From Cellulomonas hominis (GTDB taxonomy: Bacteria > Actinomycetota > Actinomycetes > Actinomycetales > Cellulomonadaceae), in the NCBI RefSeq assembly GCF_901521055.1, contig NZ_CABEGA010000022.1, positions 1 through 61,145 on the forward strand: a stretch of 61,145 nucleotides of DNA, in the 5' to 3' direction. The notes below the pieces were generated by a model. The model was given only the letters and a program-made list of their open reading frames with translations, did not search any database and was not told the origin of the DNA. The stretch's first letter is position 1; each line of letters begins with the position of its first letter. The position numbers and the translations under genes are program-made. Below, piece by piece: positions 34,323 to 43,925 of the stretch.

Positions 34323-34577
34323 TCAGGCCCCTGCGCTCTGCGGTGAGGTCGCGTCCGTCCCGTGCTGGGTGAGCCGCGCCAGGAACTGGTGGCACTGCTG
34401 GGCCCGCGCGGAGTCCTCGGCCATCACGCGCTCGAAGAACTCGGCGATCTCGTCCTCGCCGGCGTTCCGGGCGTCGCGCACGTACTGCCCGTAGTCGTGC
34501 CCGGCCTTGAGCGAGTGGTACTGCACGGAGATGAGGTCGTACGTGACGTCGTCGAAACCGGTCTCGCCTGTCGCCAT
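34323..34577 (-). CDS. Small helical hypothetical protein
   Basis: An 84-residue protein predicted to be two long helices (YDLISVQYHSLKAGHDYGQY and DEIAEFFERVMAEDSARAQQ). It resembles short ferritin-like hypothetical proteins found near stress genes in Actinobacteria, but no metal-ligand set is visible. ATG 34577 has GGGAG 9 nt upstream; the in-frame GTG 34583 would sit only 2 nt from that site. Confidence 0.7.
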   Translation of the reverse strand: MATGETGFDDVTYDLISVQYHSLKAGHDYGQYVRDARNAGEDEIAEFFERVMAEDSARAQQCHQFLARLTQHGTDATSPQSAGA

Positions 34578-34702
34578 GACCACGGCTCCCTTCGTCCGGC
34601 ACCGCGGCGCTCCGGCGGTGCCGCGCGGACGGGCCCGACCCTGGACCCGAGCCCCACGCTAGGGGCCCGGCGCGACGCCGCAACCCGGAGCCGGCGGGGC
34701 CG

Positions 34703-34807
34703 GCGCGGTCAGCGCGGTCAGCGCGGCGCGGTCAGCAGCGCGGTCAGCGCGGTCAGCGCGGCGCGGTCAGCAGCGCGGTCAGCGCGGTCAGCGCGGCGCG
34801 GTCAGCA
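34703..34807. repeat. Three perfect 35-bp tandem repeats
   Basis: Units at 34703-34737, 34738-34772 and 34773-34807 are identical. Each unit holds three copies of GCGCGGTCA plus short spacers. The array ends 13 bp before the lacI-type stop codon, outside any supported gene; 35 is not a multiple of 3. Confidence 0.95.
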
Positions 34808-34820
34808 GGGCCGGCCGAGC

Positions 34821-35813
34821 TCAGCCGCCGGTGCTCGCCCGCACGACCACGCGGAACGGCACCTCGACGTGGGCCGGCTCCACCGTGGGGTCCTCGACCC
34901 GTCGGACGAGCAGCCGCACCGCCTCCCGCGCCAGCAGCGGCAGGTCGGGGGCCACCGTGGTGAGGCCGGCGTACCGGGACTCCTCGACGTCGTCGAACCC
35001 CGCGACCGCGACGTCGCCGGGCACGGCGAGCCCCGCCGCGCGCAGGGCGTGCACCGCGCCGAGCGCGAGCAGGTCGTTGAAGCAGAGCACCGCGTCCGGC
35101 CGCGCTCCGGCGTCGAGCAGCTCCCGCACCGCCCGGGCGCCGTCCTCCCGCCGGTACGCGGCGACCCGCGCGACCAGCCGCTCGTCCGGCGTCAGGCCCG
35201 CCGCGGCCAGGGCCTCGACGTGCCCGCGCCACCGCTCGGCCCCCGTGCTCGGCTCGTCCTGCCTGCCGACGACCGCGATCCGCCGCCGCCCGGTCGCCAG
35301 CAGGTGCGCGGTCAGCTCGCGGGCGGCGCGGACGCTGTCCATCGCGACGTGGTCCGCCCGGACGTCGTAGCGGTGCTCGCCGAGCATGACCACGGGCGTC
35401 TCCCCGATCCGCTCCACCACCACGGACTGCGGGGTCACCAGCGGCGAGAGGATCACGCCGTCGACCAGCCGGGACGTCAGGTCGACGAGCGCGATCCGCT
35501 CCCCCTCGGCGTCGCCCCGGGTCTCCTCGATGACCAGCACCCGGCCGTGCTCCTTGGCCGCACGGCCCGCCTCGGACGCGAGCGCCGCGAAGTACGGCGA
35601 CGTGAGCTCCGGGACCGCGAGCGCCAGGATCCCGGACCGGCCGTGCCGGAGGCTGCGGGCGCTGGCGTTCGGGCGGTACCCCAGGTCGTCGATGGCCGCG
35701 ACGACCCGGCTCCGGGTGGCCTCGGTGACGTGCGGGTGGCCGTTCACGACGTTCGAGACCGTCTTGAACGACACGCCGGCCCGGGCGGCGACGTCCCGCA
35801 GCGTCACCTTCAC
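34821..35813 (-). CDS. LacI-family transcriptional regulator
   Basis: A 330-residue repressor. The N-terminal headpiece is LRDVAARAGVSFKTVSNVVN with hinge YRPNASARSLR. The periplasmic-binding-protein-like domain follows and ends with GFDDVEESRY. Its GTG start overlaps the GH43 stop by 4 nt, so it is the last gene of the sugar operon it probably controls (autoregulation). The candidate operator lies 4.3 kb upstream at 40096-40145. Confidence 0.92.
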   Translation of the reverse strand: MKVTLRDVAARAGVSFKTVSNVVNGHPHVTEATRSRVVAAIDDLGYRPNASARSLRHGRSGILALAVPELTSPYFAALASEAGRAAKEHGRVLVIEETRGDAEGERIALVDLTSRLVDGVILSPLVTPQSVVVERIGETPVVMLGEHRYDVRADHVAMDSVRAARELTAHLLATGRRRIAVVGRQDEPSTGAERWRGHVEALAAAGLTPDERLVARVAAYRREDGARAVRELLDAGARPDAVLCFNDLLALGAVHALRAAGLAVPGDVAVAGFDDVEESRYAGLTTVAPDLPLLAREAVRLLVRRVEDPTVEPAHVEVPFRVVVRASTGG

Positions 35814-36847
35814 GCCCGGCGGCTCACGGGGTGGCTCACCGTGGGCGCGGGGCCGTCGAGCACCGGCACGCCGTCGGCGGTGAACCGCAGCGGCGTGAGC
35901 CACATCTGCCGCCCGGGCACGGTCGACCCCACGGCGTCCGGCCGCCAGGCGTGGTGCACGTACCAGGTGCCGTCGTCCGTCGTGACGACCGACCCGTGCC
36001 CGGGCCCGGCGGCGTGCTCGGTGCTGCTCATCAGCGGCTCCTCCGACGGCTTGGTCCACGGCCCCGTCAGGGCGTCCGCGACGGCGTACCCGACACCGTA
36101 GTGCTCGGACCCGTAGTCGTTCGCCGAGTAGAGCAGGTGGTAGCGGCCGTCGTGGACGTGCACGGTCGGGCCCTCGACGAGCGAGCCCTCCCAGGCCTGG
36201 TCGTGCGTGATCAGGTCGACCGGGCCGCCGCCCACGAGCGCGGACCCGTCCGGCGCGAGCTGCTGCACCCGGATCCAGGACCGCACGCCGATGTGGTTGC
36301 CGTCGTTCTTCCACAGCAGGTACGGCGTGCCGTCGACGTCCACGAACGGCGACGCGTCGATCGAGCCGCCCTCGTCGTGCTCGCACACCAGGGGCGCGGG
36401 CGCGTCGTCCACGAACGGCCCGGCGGGCGCGTCGGCGAACGCCACGCCCAGGCACTGGTCCTGCGTCGCGGCGTCCATGGCCGTGTAGTACGCGACGTAC
36501 CGGCCGCCGAGCTCGACCACCTCCGGCGCCCAGTGCCGCCCGGCCGCGGCCCACGGCGCGATCACCGGCATCCCGTCGCCGACGACCTCCCACGCGACCA
36601 GGTCGTCCGACCGCAGCACCGGCATCGTGCCGTACCGCCCCTGGGTGCCGTAGGCGTACCAGCCGTCCGGCGCGCGCAGGACGAACGGGTCGGGCAGGTT
36701 CCCGTCGTACACGGGGTTGGTGACGGTCACGGTCTCCTCCGGTGTCGGTCCGGGTCCGGGGTCCGCGGCCCCGCCGCAGCCCGTCAGCGCCGTGGCGCCG
36801 AGGGCCGCGGCGAGGACCGCCGTGAGCAGACGCACCGGGTCGCTCAT
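35810..36847 (-). CDS. Glycoside hydrolase family 43 lipoprotein
   Basis: A 345-residue secreted lipoprotein; the signal peptide ends in LTGC (Cys24). GH43 five-bladed propeller features are DGNLPDPFVL (catalytic base Asp53), SIDASPFVDVDG (transition-state Asp) and LVEGPTVHV (acid Glu). Arabinanase, xylosidase or arabinofuranosidase activity cannot be separated by eye. Being surface-anchored and encoded with an ABC importer, it probably trims arabino- or xylo-oligosaccharides before uptake. Confidence 0.88.
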   Translation of the reverse strand: MSDPVRLLTAVLAAALGATALTGCGGAADPGPGPTPEETVTVTNPVYDGNLPDPFVLRAPDGWYAYGTQGRYGTMPVLRSDDLVAWEVVGDGMPVIAPWAAAGRHWAPEVVELGGRYVAYYTAMDAATQDQCLGVAFADAPAGPFVDDAPAPLVCEHDEGGSIDASPFVDVDGTPYLLWKNDGNHIGVRSWIRVQQLAPDGSALVGGGPVDLITHDQAWEGSLVEGPTVHVHDGRYHLLYSANDYGSEHYGVGYAVADALTGPWTKPSEEPLMSSTEHAAGPGHGSVVTTDDGTWYVHHAWRPDAVGSTVPGRQMWLTPLRFTADGVPVLDGPAPTVSHPVSRRA

Positions 36848-37695
36848 CCCTTGAGCCCGCTGCGTGCGACGCCCTCGATGATGAACCGCTGCGTCAGCAC
36901 GAACAGCAGGATCACCGGGACGGAGGCCACCACCGCTCCCGCCATGATCGACGGGTAGTCGGTGATGTACGCGCCCTGCAGCAGCTTGAGCCCCGCGGGC
37001 AGCGTGAGCCGCTCCGGGCTGAACAGCACGTAGACCGGCCAGATGTAGTCGTTCCAGTTGCCCAGGAACGCCAGCACCGCGAGCGTCGCCAGCGCCGGCC
37101 GGGTGTTCGGCAGCACCACGCGGGTGAACACGTGCCACTGGTTCGCGCCGTCGAGCGCGGCCGCCTCCTCGAGCTCCGCGGGCAGCCCGACGAAGAACTG
37201 CCGCAGGAAGAACACGCCGAACGCCCCGGCGGCCCCGGGCACCACCAGCGCCCAGATCGAGTCGACCCAGCCGAGCCGGTCGATGGTGAGGTAGTTCGGC
37301 ATGAGGAACACGAACGCCGGCAGGAACAGGGTCGAGACGATCACGCCGAAGATCAGCCCGCGGCCCCGGAACCGCATCCGCGCGAGGGCGAACGCGGCGG
37401 TCGACGCCACCACGAGCACCAGCACGGTGTGCAGCGTCCCGGCGACCAGCGAGTTGAGGAACCAGCGCAGCACCGGGTACTGCCCGTCGAGGCTGAGCAG
37501 CCGCGCGTACGCCGACACGTCGACGTCCTGCGGCCACAGCGTCGGCGGGGACGCCGTGGCCTCCCCGTAGGACTTCACCGAGGTGAGGGCCATCCACACC
37601 AGCGGCCCGATGAACGTCGCCGCGAGGACCACCAGCAGCGCCCACGTGACGCCCGCACCGAGCCCGCGCCGGCGGCCGCGCACGGGGGCGGTCAC
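36844..37695 (-). CDS. Carbohydrate ABC transporter permease (MalG-like)
   Basis: A 283-residue permease of the CUT1 class with six transmembrane segments and the EAA loop EEAAALDGANQWHVFTRVVL. GTG 37695 overlaps the stop of the partner permease by 4 nt; its own stop overlaps the GH43 start. Confidence 0.92.
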   Translation of the reverse strand: MTAPVRGRRRGLGAGVTWALLVVLAATFIGPLVWMALTSVKSYGEATASPPTLWPQDVDVSAYARLLSLDGQYPVLRWFLNSLVAGTLHTVLVLVVASTAAFALARMRFRGRGLIFGVIVSTLFLPAFVFLMPNYLTIDRLGWVDSIWALVVPGAAGAFGVFFLRQFFVGLPAELEEAAALDGANQWHVFTRVVLPNTRPALATLAVLAFLGNWNDYIWPVYVLFSPERLTLPAGLKLLQGAYITDYPSIMAGAVVASVPVILLFVLTQRFIIEGVARSGLKG

Positions 37696-38699
37696 GACGC
37701 GCTCCTCAGGGCCCGCCGACGGGGACGTCCGGGTTCCCGCTCCCGCAGCGCCACGAAGCTGATGATCGACACGACGCCGAGCCCGACGGACAGCAGGTAC
37801 CCCATCGCCGCGGCCGCGCCCATCCGGTACTCCCCGAGGCCGGTGTCCAGGATGACCATGAGCGCCGTCCGCGTCGACGTGCCGGGCCCGCCGCTCGTCA
37901 TGAGGTCGGACTGCCCGAACATGTTGGCGGACGCCAGCACCGTCATGGTCAGCACGAAGGCGAGCACCGGCCGCAGCCCCGGGAGCGTCACGTGCCGGAA
38001 CCGCTGCCCGGCGGACGCCCCGTCCATCTTCGCGGCGTCGTACAGCTCCGCGGGGACGTCCTGCAGGCCGGCCAGGTACACGATCATGTTGAACCCGAGG
38101 GTCCACCACACGGTGACCCCGACCAGCGACACCCACGTCCACGGCTGCGCGGTGAGCCACGGGACCGGGTCGCCCGCTCCCAGGGCGTGCAGCAGCCCGT
38201 CGAGCCGGGTGACGTCCAGCAGGTGGTTGAGGATGCCGAGGTTCGGGTCGAGGACGAACCGGAACAGCACGCCCACCACGGCGACGCCCAGCACGTACGG
38301 CAGGAACACCACCGCGCGCAGGAACGTCCGCCCGGGGAACCGCCGGTTCAGCGCCAGCGCGAGCAGCAGGGGCAGCGCCAGCAGCACCGGCACGGACGCG
38401 ACGACGAAGATGCCGGTGGCGGCCATGCCGTCCCAGAACCTCCCGAACAGGACGCTGGAGCTGTCGAACAGGTCGGCGTAGTTGCCGAGCCCCACGAACG
38501 GCTTGCTCGGCATCAGGTAGTCCCAGTCGTGCAGGGACATCCACAGCCCGCGCAGCGCCGGGAACGCGACGAACGTGCCGAAGATCGCCAGGAACGGGGC
38601 CAGGAACACGTACGGCGTCCACCACGCGCCACGGCGCAGGGGCGCGCGTCGCTGCGGCGCCCTCCGCGCGGGCGGACGGGCGGCGTGCGCGGCGCTCAT
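37692..38699 (-). CDS. Carbohydrate ABC transporter permease (MalF-like)
   Basis: A 335-residue CUT1 permease. After an Arg-rich N-terminus come six transmembrane segments and the EAA loop YDAAKMDGASAGQRFRHVTL. ATG 38699 overlaps the stop of the binding-protein gene (ATGA). No dedicated ATPase is present, so a shared MsiK-type ATPase encoded elsewhere is expected. Confidence 0.92.
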   Translation of the reverse strand: MSAAHAARPPARRAPQRRAPLRRGAWWTPYVFLAPFLAIFGTFVAFPALRGLWMSLHDWDYLMPSKPFVGLGNYADLFDSSSVLFGRFWDGMAATGIFVVASVPVLLALPLLLALALNRRFPGRTFLRAVVFLPYVLGVAVVGVLFRFVLDPNLGILNHLLDVTRLDGLLHALGAGDPVPWLTAQPWTWVSLVGVTVWWTLGFNMIVYLAGLQDVPAELYDAAKMDGASAGQRFRHVTLPGLRPVLAFVLTMTVLASANMFGQSDLMTSGGPGTSTRTALMVILDTGLGEYRMGAAAAMGYLLSVGLGVVSIISFVALREREPGRPRRRALRSAS

Positions 38700-40039
38700 G
38701 CCGCGTAGCGGGCGCGGTTGTCGGCCAGCACCTGGTCGGAGCGCGCCGCCGCCTCGGACAGCGCGTCCGCGGGGCTCTTGCGCAGCAGCACGGCCTCGTT
38801 CAGGGCCGTGTACAGCTCCTCGATGGCGTCCCCGATGCCCGGGATCGCCGGCAGGAACCGGAGGTCGTCGGCCTGCTCGGCGATGGCGGCCTGCGGGGCG
38901 AGGGCCGCGAACTCCGCGGACTCGCGGGCCGAGATGCGCGCGGGCACCTGCCCGCCGACCGCCCACTCCGCAGACTGCTGCGACACCCAGTTGATGAACG
39001 TGCGGGCGGCCTCGAGCTGGTCGTCGCTCGCCCCGCGCTGCTTCGTCATCACGAAGTTGTGCGAGCCCGCCCACGCGGCGTCGACGCTCCCGATGCGCGG
39101 CAGCCGGCGGACGTCCCACTCCAGGCCGCTGATCTGGTCGAGGGTGTTGACGGTCCAGATGCCGTTCCAGTTGAACGCCGCCCGCCCGTTCTGCAGCGCG
39201 ATGAGGTCCGCGTCCTGGCCGACGTCCGCGGCGCTCCAGCCCTTGCGCACCGCGTCGACCATCCACGACAGGGCCTCGACGCCCTCGTCCTGCGCCCAGG
39301 TGGTCCGGGCGCCCTCGGCGTCGAACAGGTCGCCGCCGAACTGCCAGATCAGCGACTGCACCGTCTGGCCGCCGGTGAACGTGTGCGGGCTCATCCAGTG
39401 CCCCGCGACCCCGTGGCCGAGCAGCACGTCGAGCGCGGCCTCGTAGGACTCCCGGTCCGTCGGCGGGGCGGCGGGGTCCAGGCCGGCGTCGGTCAGCACC
39501 CGCGTGTTCATGAACATGCCGAGCGGGTGCACGTCGAGCGGGATGCCGTACCGAGCGCCGTCGTAGAGCCCCGCGTCCCAGACCGTGCGGATGAAGTCGT
39601 CGGAGGTCAGCCGCAGGTCGTCCGCCACGTCGTCGAGCGGCAGCAGCAGCCCGCGCGCGGCGGACGTCGGCAGCGAGTCGAGGTGCTGGATCGCGACGTG
39701 CGGGCCCTGCCCTGACGTGAGGGCCGCCGGGAGCTTCGCGTGGTAGTCGGCCCACTCCATGGTGGTCATCCGCACGGCGATGCCCTCGTGCTCGGCGTTG
39801 AACCGGTCGACGAGGTCCTGCATCACCGGTCCGTCGCCGCCGGTGAAGCCGTTCCAGAACGCGAGCTGGACCTTCCCGCCGGCGGACCCGCCGGACGACG
39901 GGCTGCCGCCGGCGCAGGCCGCGACGCCGGCGGCGATGCCCACGGCACCGACTCCGGCGAGGAACCCGCGACGGGACAGGGTGCCGCCGAGGGGTCCGGC
40001 GGGCTGAGGGCGTGCAGGGATGAGGGGTGTCTGGCGCAC
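38696..40039 (-). CDS. Family 1 sugar-binding lipoprotein with Tat-type signal
   Basis: A 447-residue extracellular solute-binding protein. The N-terminus has a twin-arginine motif SRRGFLAG (Arg23, Arg24) and the lipobox VAAC (Cys42), so it may be exported folded and then lipidated. The mature part starts KVQLAFWNGFTGGDG, typical of CUT1 binding proteins. GTG 40039 follows AAGGAG by 6 nt. It is the first gene of the operon. Confidence 0.92.
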   Translation of the reverse strand: MRQTPLIPARPQPAGPLGGTLSRRGFLAGVGAVGIAAGVAACAGGSPSSGGSAGGKVQLAFWNGFTGGDGPVMQDLVDRFNAEHEGIAVRMTTMEWADYHAKLPAALTSGQGPHVAIQHLDSLPTSAARGLLLPLDDVADDLRLTSDDFIRTVWDAGLYDGARYGIPLDVHPLGMFMNTRVLTDAGLDPAAPPTDRESYEAALDVLLGHGVAGHWMSPHTFTGGQTVQSLIWQFGGDLFDAEGARTTWAQDEGVEALSWMVDAVRKGWSAADVGQDADLIALQNGRAAFNWNGIWTVNTLDQISGLEWDVRRLPRIGSVDAAWAGSHNFVMTKQRGASDDQLEAARTFINWVSQQSAEWAVGGQVPARISARESAEFAALAPQAAIAEQADDLRFLPAIPGIGDAIEELYTALNEAVLLRKSPADALSEAAARSDQVLADNRARYAA

Positions 40040-40095
40040 AGTGGCTCCTTCGCCATCGGTGCCAGGTGGGCGGCGGCTGTTCGCCACCCGGCTGT

Positions 40096-40145
40096 ACAAC
40101 GGATAACCGTGGCCCATGTCTAGCGGAGCCGTTCCTCCGTTGTAA
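40096..40145. promoter_or_regulatory. Promoter and inverted-repeat operator of the LacI/GH43 operon
   Basis: On the minus strand TTTACA (40142-40147), an 18-bp spacer and TAGACA (40118-40123) form a promoter. Flanking it are perfect inverted 9-mers, TACAACGGA (40096-40104) and TCCGTTGTA (40137-40145), with centres 41 bp apart. One covers the -35 box and the other lies downstream of the start. Confidence 0.5.
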
Positions 40146-40184
40146 AGCCGCACCTCACGCGCTGGGGACGACGCCGGGGACGGC

Positions 40185-40219
40185 GACGCCCGCCGGCGCG
40201 TGGCGCGGGCGGGCGTCGT
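40185..40219 (-). terminator. Hairpin terminator after murA
   Basis: An 11-bp stem (40185-40195 with 40209-40219), 13 nt after the murA stop. The 13-nt loop can pair further (GCGC...GCGC). Confidence 0.65.
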
Positions 40220-40231
40220 GGCGGTGCGGCG

Positions 40232-41548
40232 TCAGTCGCGGTCGAACTCCGCGCCGAGCGCGACGAGCTTGTCGGTGAACCGCTCGTAGCCCCGGTCGAT
40301 CAGGCTGATCCCCCGCACGGCGGACGTGCCCTTGGCGGTCAGCGCGGCGATCAGGTGGCTGAACCCGCCGCGCAGGTCCGGCACCTCGATGTCGGCGGCG
40401 GACAGCGGCGTCGGGCCCGAGATGACCGCCGAGTGGTAGAAGTTCCGCTGCCCGAACCGGCACGGCCGCCCGCCCAGGCACTCCTTGTAGACCTGGATGG
40501 TCGCGCCCATGCCGCGCAGCGCGTCGGTGAACCCGAACCGGTTCTCGTACACGGTCTCGTGCACGATCGACAGGCCCTTGGCCTGGGTCAGCGCAACGAC
40601 CAGCGGCTGCTGCCAGTCCGTCATGAACCCCGGGTGCACGTCGGTCTCCAGCACGATCGACGACAGGTCGCCGCCGGGGTGGAAGAACCGGATGCCCTCG
40701 TCGTCGATGACGAACTCGCCGCCGACCTTGCGGAACGTGTTGAGGAACGTCGTCATCTCGGGCTGGGTGGCACCGCGGACGTAGATGTCGCCGCCGGTCG
40801 CCAGCGCGGCCGACGCCCAGGACGCCGCCTCGATGCGGTCCGCCAGCGCCGTGTGCTGGAACCCGACGAGCCGGTCGACGCCCTCGATCCGGATGACCCG
40901 GTCGGTGTCGACCGAGATGATCGCGCCCATCTTCTGCAGGACGTTGATCAGGTCCATGATCTCGGGCTCGATCGCCGCGTTCGTCAGCTCCGTGATGCCC
41001 TCGGCGCGCACGGCGGTGAGCAGCAGCTGCTCGGTGGCGCCGACGCTCGGGTACGGCAGCGTGATCTTCGTGCCCTGCAGGCGGCGCGGCGCGCGGATGT
41101 GGATGCCGTTCTCGCGCTTGTCCACCACCGCGCCGAACTGCCGCAGGATGTCCAGGTGGTAGTTGATCGGCCGGTCGCCGATCCGGCAGCCGCCCAGGTC
41201 CGGGATGAACGCCTCGCCGAGGCGGTGCAGCAGCGGGCCGCAGAACAGGATCGGGATGCGGCTGGACCCGGCGTGCGCGTCGATGTCCGCGACGTGCGCC
41301 GACTCGACGTCGGTGGGGTCGAGGCGCAGCACGCCCGCCTCCGCGTCCGCGTCGACCCGCACGCCGTGCAGCTCCAGCAGCCCGGTCACGACGCCGACGT
41401 CGCGGATCTGCGGGACGTTGCGGAGCACGCTCGGGGTCTCGCCCAGCAGCGCCGCGACCATCGCCTTGGAGACGAAGTTCTTGGCCCCCCGGACGGTGAT
41501 CTCACCGGAGAGCGGCGTGCCGCCGTGGACGTACAGCAGATCGGTCAT
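40232..41548 (-). CDS. murA: UDP-N-acetylglucosamine 1-carboxyvinyltransferase
   Basis: A 438-residue enzyme that transfers enolpyruvate to UDP-GlcNAc, the first committed step of peptidoglycan synthesis and the fosfomycin target. The substrate Lys is in VRGAKNFVSKA, and the catalytic Cys121 is present in LGGCRIGDRPIN, so fosfomycin sensitivity is expected (some Actinobacteria have Asp here). It follows leuD, the usual actinobacterial order. Confidence 0.95.
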   Translation of the reverse strand: MTDLLYVHGGTPLSGEITVRGAKNFVSKAMVAALLGETPSVLRNVPQIRDVGVVTGLLELHGVRVDADAEAGVLRLDPTDVESAHVADIDAHAGSSRIPILFCGPLLHRLGEAFIPDLGGCRIGDRPINYHLDILRQFGAVVDKRENGIHIRAPRRLQGTKITLPYPSVGATEQLLLTAVRAEGITELTNAAIEPEIMDLINVLQKMGAIISVDTDRVIRIEGVDRLVGFQHTALADRIEAASWASAALATGGDIYVRGATQPEMTTFLNTFRKVGGEFVIDDEGIRFFHPGGDLSSIVLETDVHPGFMTDWQQPLVVALTQAKGLSIVHETVYENRFGFTDALRGMGATIQVYKECLGGRPCRFGQRNFYHSAVISGPTPLSAADIEVPDLRGGFSHLIAALTAKGTSAVRGISLIDRGYERFTDKLVALGAEFDRD

Positions 41549-41635
41549 CCCCCCATGGTGACCCACCCGGGAGGGTGCCGACGCGCACCGCGCGGGTGGC
41601 GCGGCACAGCGCTCGCCAAACCTCCACAAACCAGA

Positions 41636-41677
41636 CGCCCGGGCCCCGCACAGTGCAGCGGCTGCGGGGCCCGGGCG
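41636..41677 (-). terminator. Hairpin terminator after leuD
   Basis: A perfect 15-bp stem (41636-41650 with 41663-41677) and a 12-nt loop, 14 nt after the leuD stop. Confidence 0.75.
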
Positions 41678-41691
41678 CCGGGTGCGTGGTC

Positions 41692-42357
41692 CTACAGGCC
41701 GGGACGACGGCCGATCGCGAGCTCGACCGGGCGGGCGGCCTTGATCTCCACCGGCGGCAGGTGCTTGGCCGGCAGCGTCTTCGGCCGCCAGGCGTCGCGC
41801 GTCGTCTCGAACGCCGTGATCTCCTCCTCGTGCTGGAGGGTCAGGCCGATGTCGTCGAGGCCCTCCATGAGGCGCCAGCGGGTGTAGTCGTCGATCTGGA
41901 ACGGCACCACGACGTCGTCGCACGTGACGGTGCGGGCGTCGAGGTCCACCGTCACCTCGGTGCCCGGGGCGGTCTCGAGGATCTTCCAGATCAGCTCGAT
42001 GTCCTCCTGCGCGACCTGGCCGGCGACCAGGCCCTGCTTGCCGGAGTTGCCGCGGAAGATGTCCGCGAACCGGGACGCCAGCACGACCTTGAAGCCGTAG
42101 TCCTTGAGCGCCCACACGGCGTGCTCGCGGGAGGAGCCGGTGCCGAAGTCGGGGCCCGCGACCAGCACGGAGCCGGCCTTGTAGGCGTCCTGGTTCAGCA
42201 CGAACGACGGGTCACCGCGCCACGCGGCGAACAGGGCGTCCTCGAACCCGGTGCGGGTCACCCGCTTGAGGTACACGGCCGGGATGATCTGGTCCGTGTC
42301 GACGTTGCTGCGGCGCAGCGGGACGCCGACGCCGGTGTGCTGGGTGATCTTCTCCAT
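41692..42357 (-). CDS. leuD: 3-isopropylmalate dehydratase small subunit
   Basis: A 221-residue subunit that partners LeuC to isomerise 2-isopropylmalate in leucine synthesis. Family stretches are [31 protein letters not shown] and [10 protein letters not shown]. It lies 51 bp downstream of leuC. Confidence 0.96.
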   Translation of the reverse strand: MEKITQHTGVGVPLRRSNVDTDQIIPAVYLKRVTRTGFEDALFAAWRGDPSFVLNQDAYKAGSVLVAGPDFGTGSSREHAVWALKDYGFKVVLASRFADIFRGNSGKQGLVAGQVAQEDIELIWKILETAPGTEVTVDLDARTVTCDDVVVPFQIDDYTRWRLMEGLDDIGLTLQHEEEITAFETTRDAWRPKTLPAKHLPPVEIKAARPVELAIGRRPGL

Positions 42358-42408
42358 GACGATCTCGTTCCTGGGGGTCTGGGGGGCTCGGGCGGCGGGG
42401 TCGGCGGC

Positions 42409-43863
42409 TCAGGCCGGCTGCAGGTCCTGCAGCGGCGAGCCGTCCGGCACCGGGACGTCCGGGCCGAGGTCGGAGACGGAGGACAGGGTCCCGCGGATCG
42501 CGGTGGCGGCGGCCACGAGCGGGGACACCAGGTGCGTGCGGCCGCCCTTGCCCTGCCGGCCCTCGAAGTTGCGGTTCGACGTCGACGCGGACCGCTCCCC
42601 CGGCGCCAGCTGGTCCGGGTTCATGCCCAGGCACATCGAGCAGCCCGCGTTGCGCCACTCCGCGCCGAAGTCCAGGAAGATCTTGTCCAGGCCCTCGGCC
42701 TCGGCCTGCAGGCGCACCCGCGCGGACGACGGCACGACCAGCACGCGGACCGACTCGGCCTTCTGCTTGCCCTGGACGATCTTCGCGGCGGCCCGCAGGT
42801 CCTCGATCCGGCCGTTCGTGCAGGAGCCGATGAACACGGTGTCGACCGCGATCTCGCGCAGCGGCTGACCCGGCGTCAGGCCCATGTACTCGATGGCCCG
42901 CTCCGCGGCGACGCGCTCGTTGGCGTCGGCGATCTCCTCCGGGACGGGGACGGTCGCGGACAGCGGCAGGCCCTGGCCGGGATTGGTGCCCCACGTGACG
43001 AAGGGCTCGAGGTCCGCGGCCTCCAGGACCACCTCGGCGTCGAACGTCGCGTCGTCGTCGGTGCGCAGCGTCCGCCAGTACTCCACGGCGGCGTCCCAGT
43101 CGGCGCCCTCGGGCGCGTGCGGGCGGCCCTTGAGGTACTCGAACGTGGTCTCGTCCGGGGCGATCATCCCCGCGCGGGCGCCGGCCTCGATCGACATGTT
43201 GCAGATCGTCATCCGGCCCTCCATCGACAGCGACCGGATGGCGTCGCCGCGGTACTCCAGGACGTAGCCCTGGCCGCCGCCCGTGCCGATCTTCGCGATG
43301 ACCGCGAGGATGATGTCCTTCGCCGTGGCGCCGAGCGGCAGCGCGCCGTTCACGGTGATGGCCATGGTCTTGAACGGGGCCAGCGGCAGGGTCTGCGTGG
43401 CGAGCACGTGCTCGACCTCAGAGGTGCCGATGCCGAACGCCAGCGCGCCGAACGCGCCGTGCGTGGACGTGTGCGAGTCGCCGCAGACGACTGTCAGGCC
43501 CGGCATCGTCAGCCCGAGCTGCGGGCCGACCTGGTGCACGATGCCCTGGTCCGCGTCGCCCAGGGAGTGCAGCCGGACGCCGAACTCCGCGGCGTTGTTC
43601 CGCAGCGTCTGGATCTGGGTCCGCGACGTCGTGTCGGCGATCGGCCGGTCGATGTCGAGCGTCGGGGTGTTGTGGTCCTCGGTCGCCAGGGTGAGGTCCG
43701 GGCGGCGGACCTTCCGGCCCGCGAGCCGCAGCCCCTCGAAGGCCTGCGGGCTGGTCACCTCGTGGACCAGGTGCAGGTCGATGTACAGGAGGTCGGGCGC
43801 GCCGTCCGTGCCGCGCCGCACGATGTGGTTCTCCCACACCTTCTCCGCCAGTGTGCCGGCCAT
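42409..43863 (-). CDS. leuC: 3-isopropylmalate dehydratase large subunit
   Basis: A 484-residue aconitase-like enzyme. The [4Fe-4S] cysteines are Cys348 (IGSCTNGR), Cys408 and Cys411 (GCSMCLG). [15 protein letters not shown] is also typical. ATG 43863 has GAGAGGA 7 nt upstream. It is divergent from the NdgR-like regulator. Confidence 0.97.
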   Translation of the reverse strand: MAGTLAEKVWENHIVRRGTDGAPDLLYIDLHLVHEVTSPQAFEGLRLAGRKVRRPDLTLATEDHNTPTLDIDRPIADTTSRTQIQTLRNNAAEFGVRLHSLGDADQGIVHQVGPQLGLTMPGLTVVCGDSHTSTHGAFGALAFGIGTSEVEHVLATQTLPLAPFKTMAITVNGALPLGATAKDIILAVIAKIGTGGGQGYVLEYRGDAIRSLSMEGRMTICNMSIEAGARAGMIAPDETTFEYLKGRPHAPEGADWDAAVEYWRTLRTDDDATFDAEVVLEAADLEPFVTWGTNPGQGLPLSATVPVPEEIADANERVAAERAIEYMGLTPGQPLREIAVDTVFIGSCTNGRIEDLRAAAKIVQGKQKAESVRVLVVPSSARVRLQAEAEGLDKIFLDFGAEWRNAGCSMCLGMNPDQLAPGERSASTSNRNFEGRQGKGGRTHLVSPLVAAATAIRGTLSSVSDLGPDVPVPDGSPLQDLQPA

Positions 43864-43925
43864 GTCGCCGTCCTCTCCGCTCGCCGGGCGGGGGGCCGTC
43901 CGGGGTCCGTCTGGGTGTCGCACTT

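Noticed and set aside
34703..34807. Possible CRISPR array
   Set aside because: The three 35-bp units are directly adjacent with no unique spacers, and there are no cas genes in the window.
36844..38699. Missing ATPase in the GH43 sugar operon as evidence for a broken operon
   Set aside because: CUT1 sugar operons of Actinobacteria usually rely on one shared MsiK-type ATPase encoded elsewhere.
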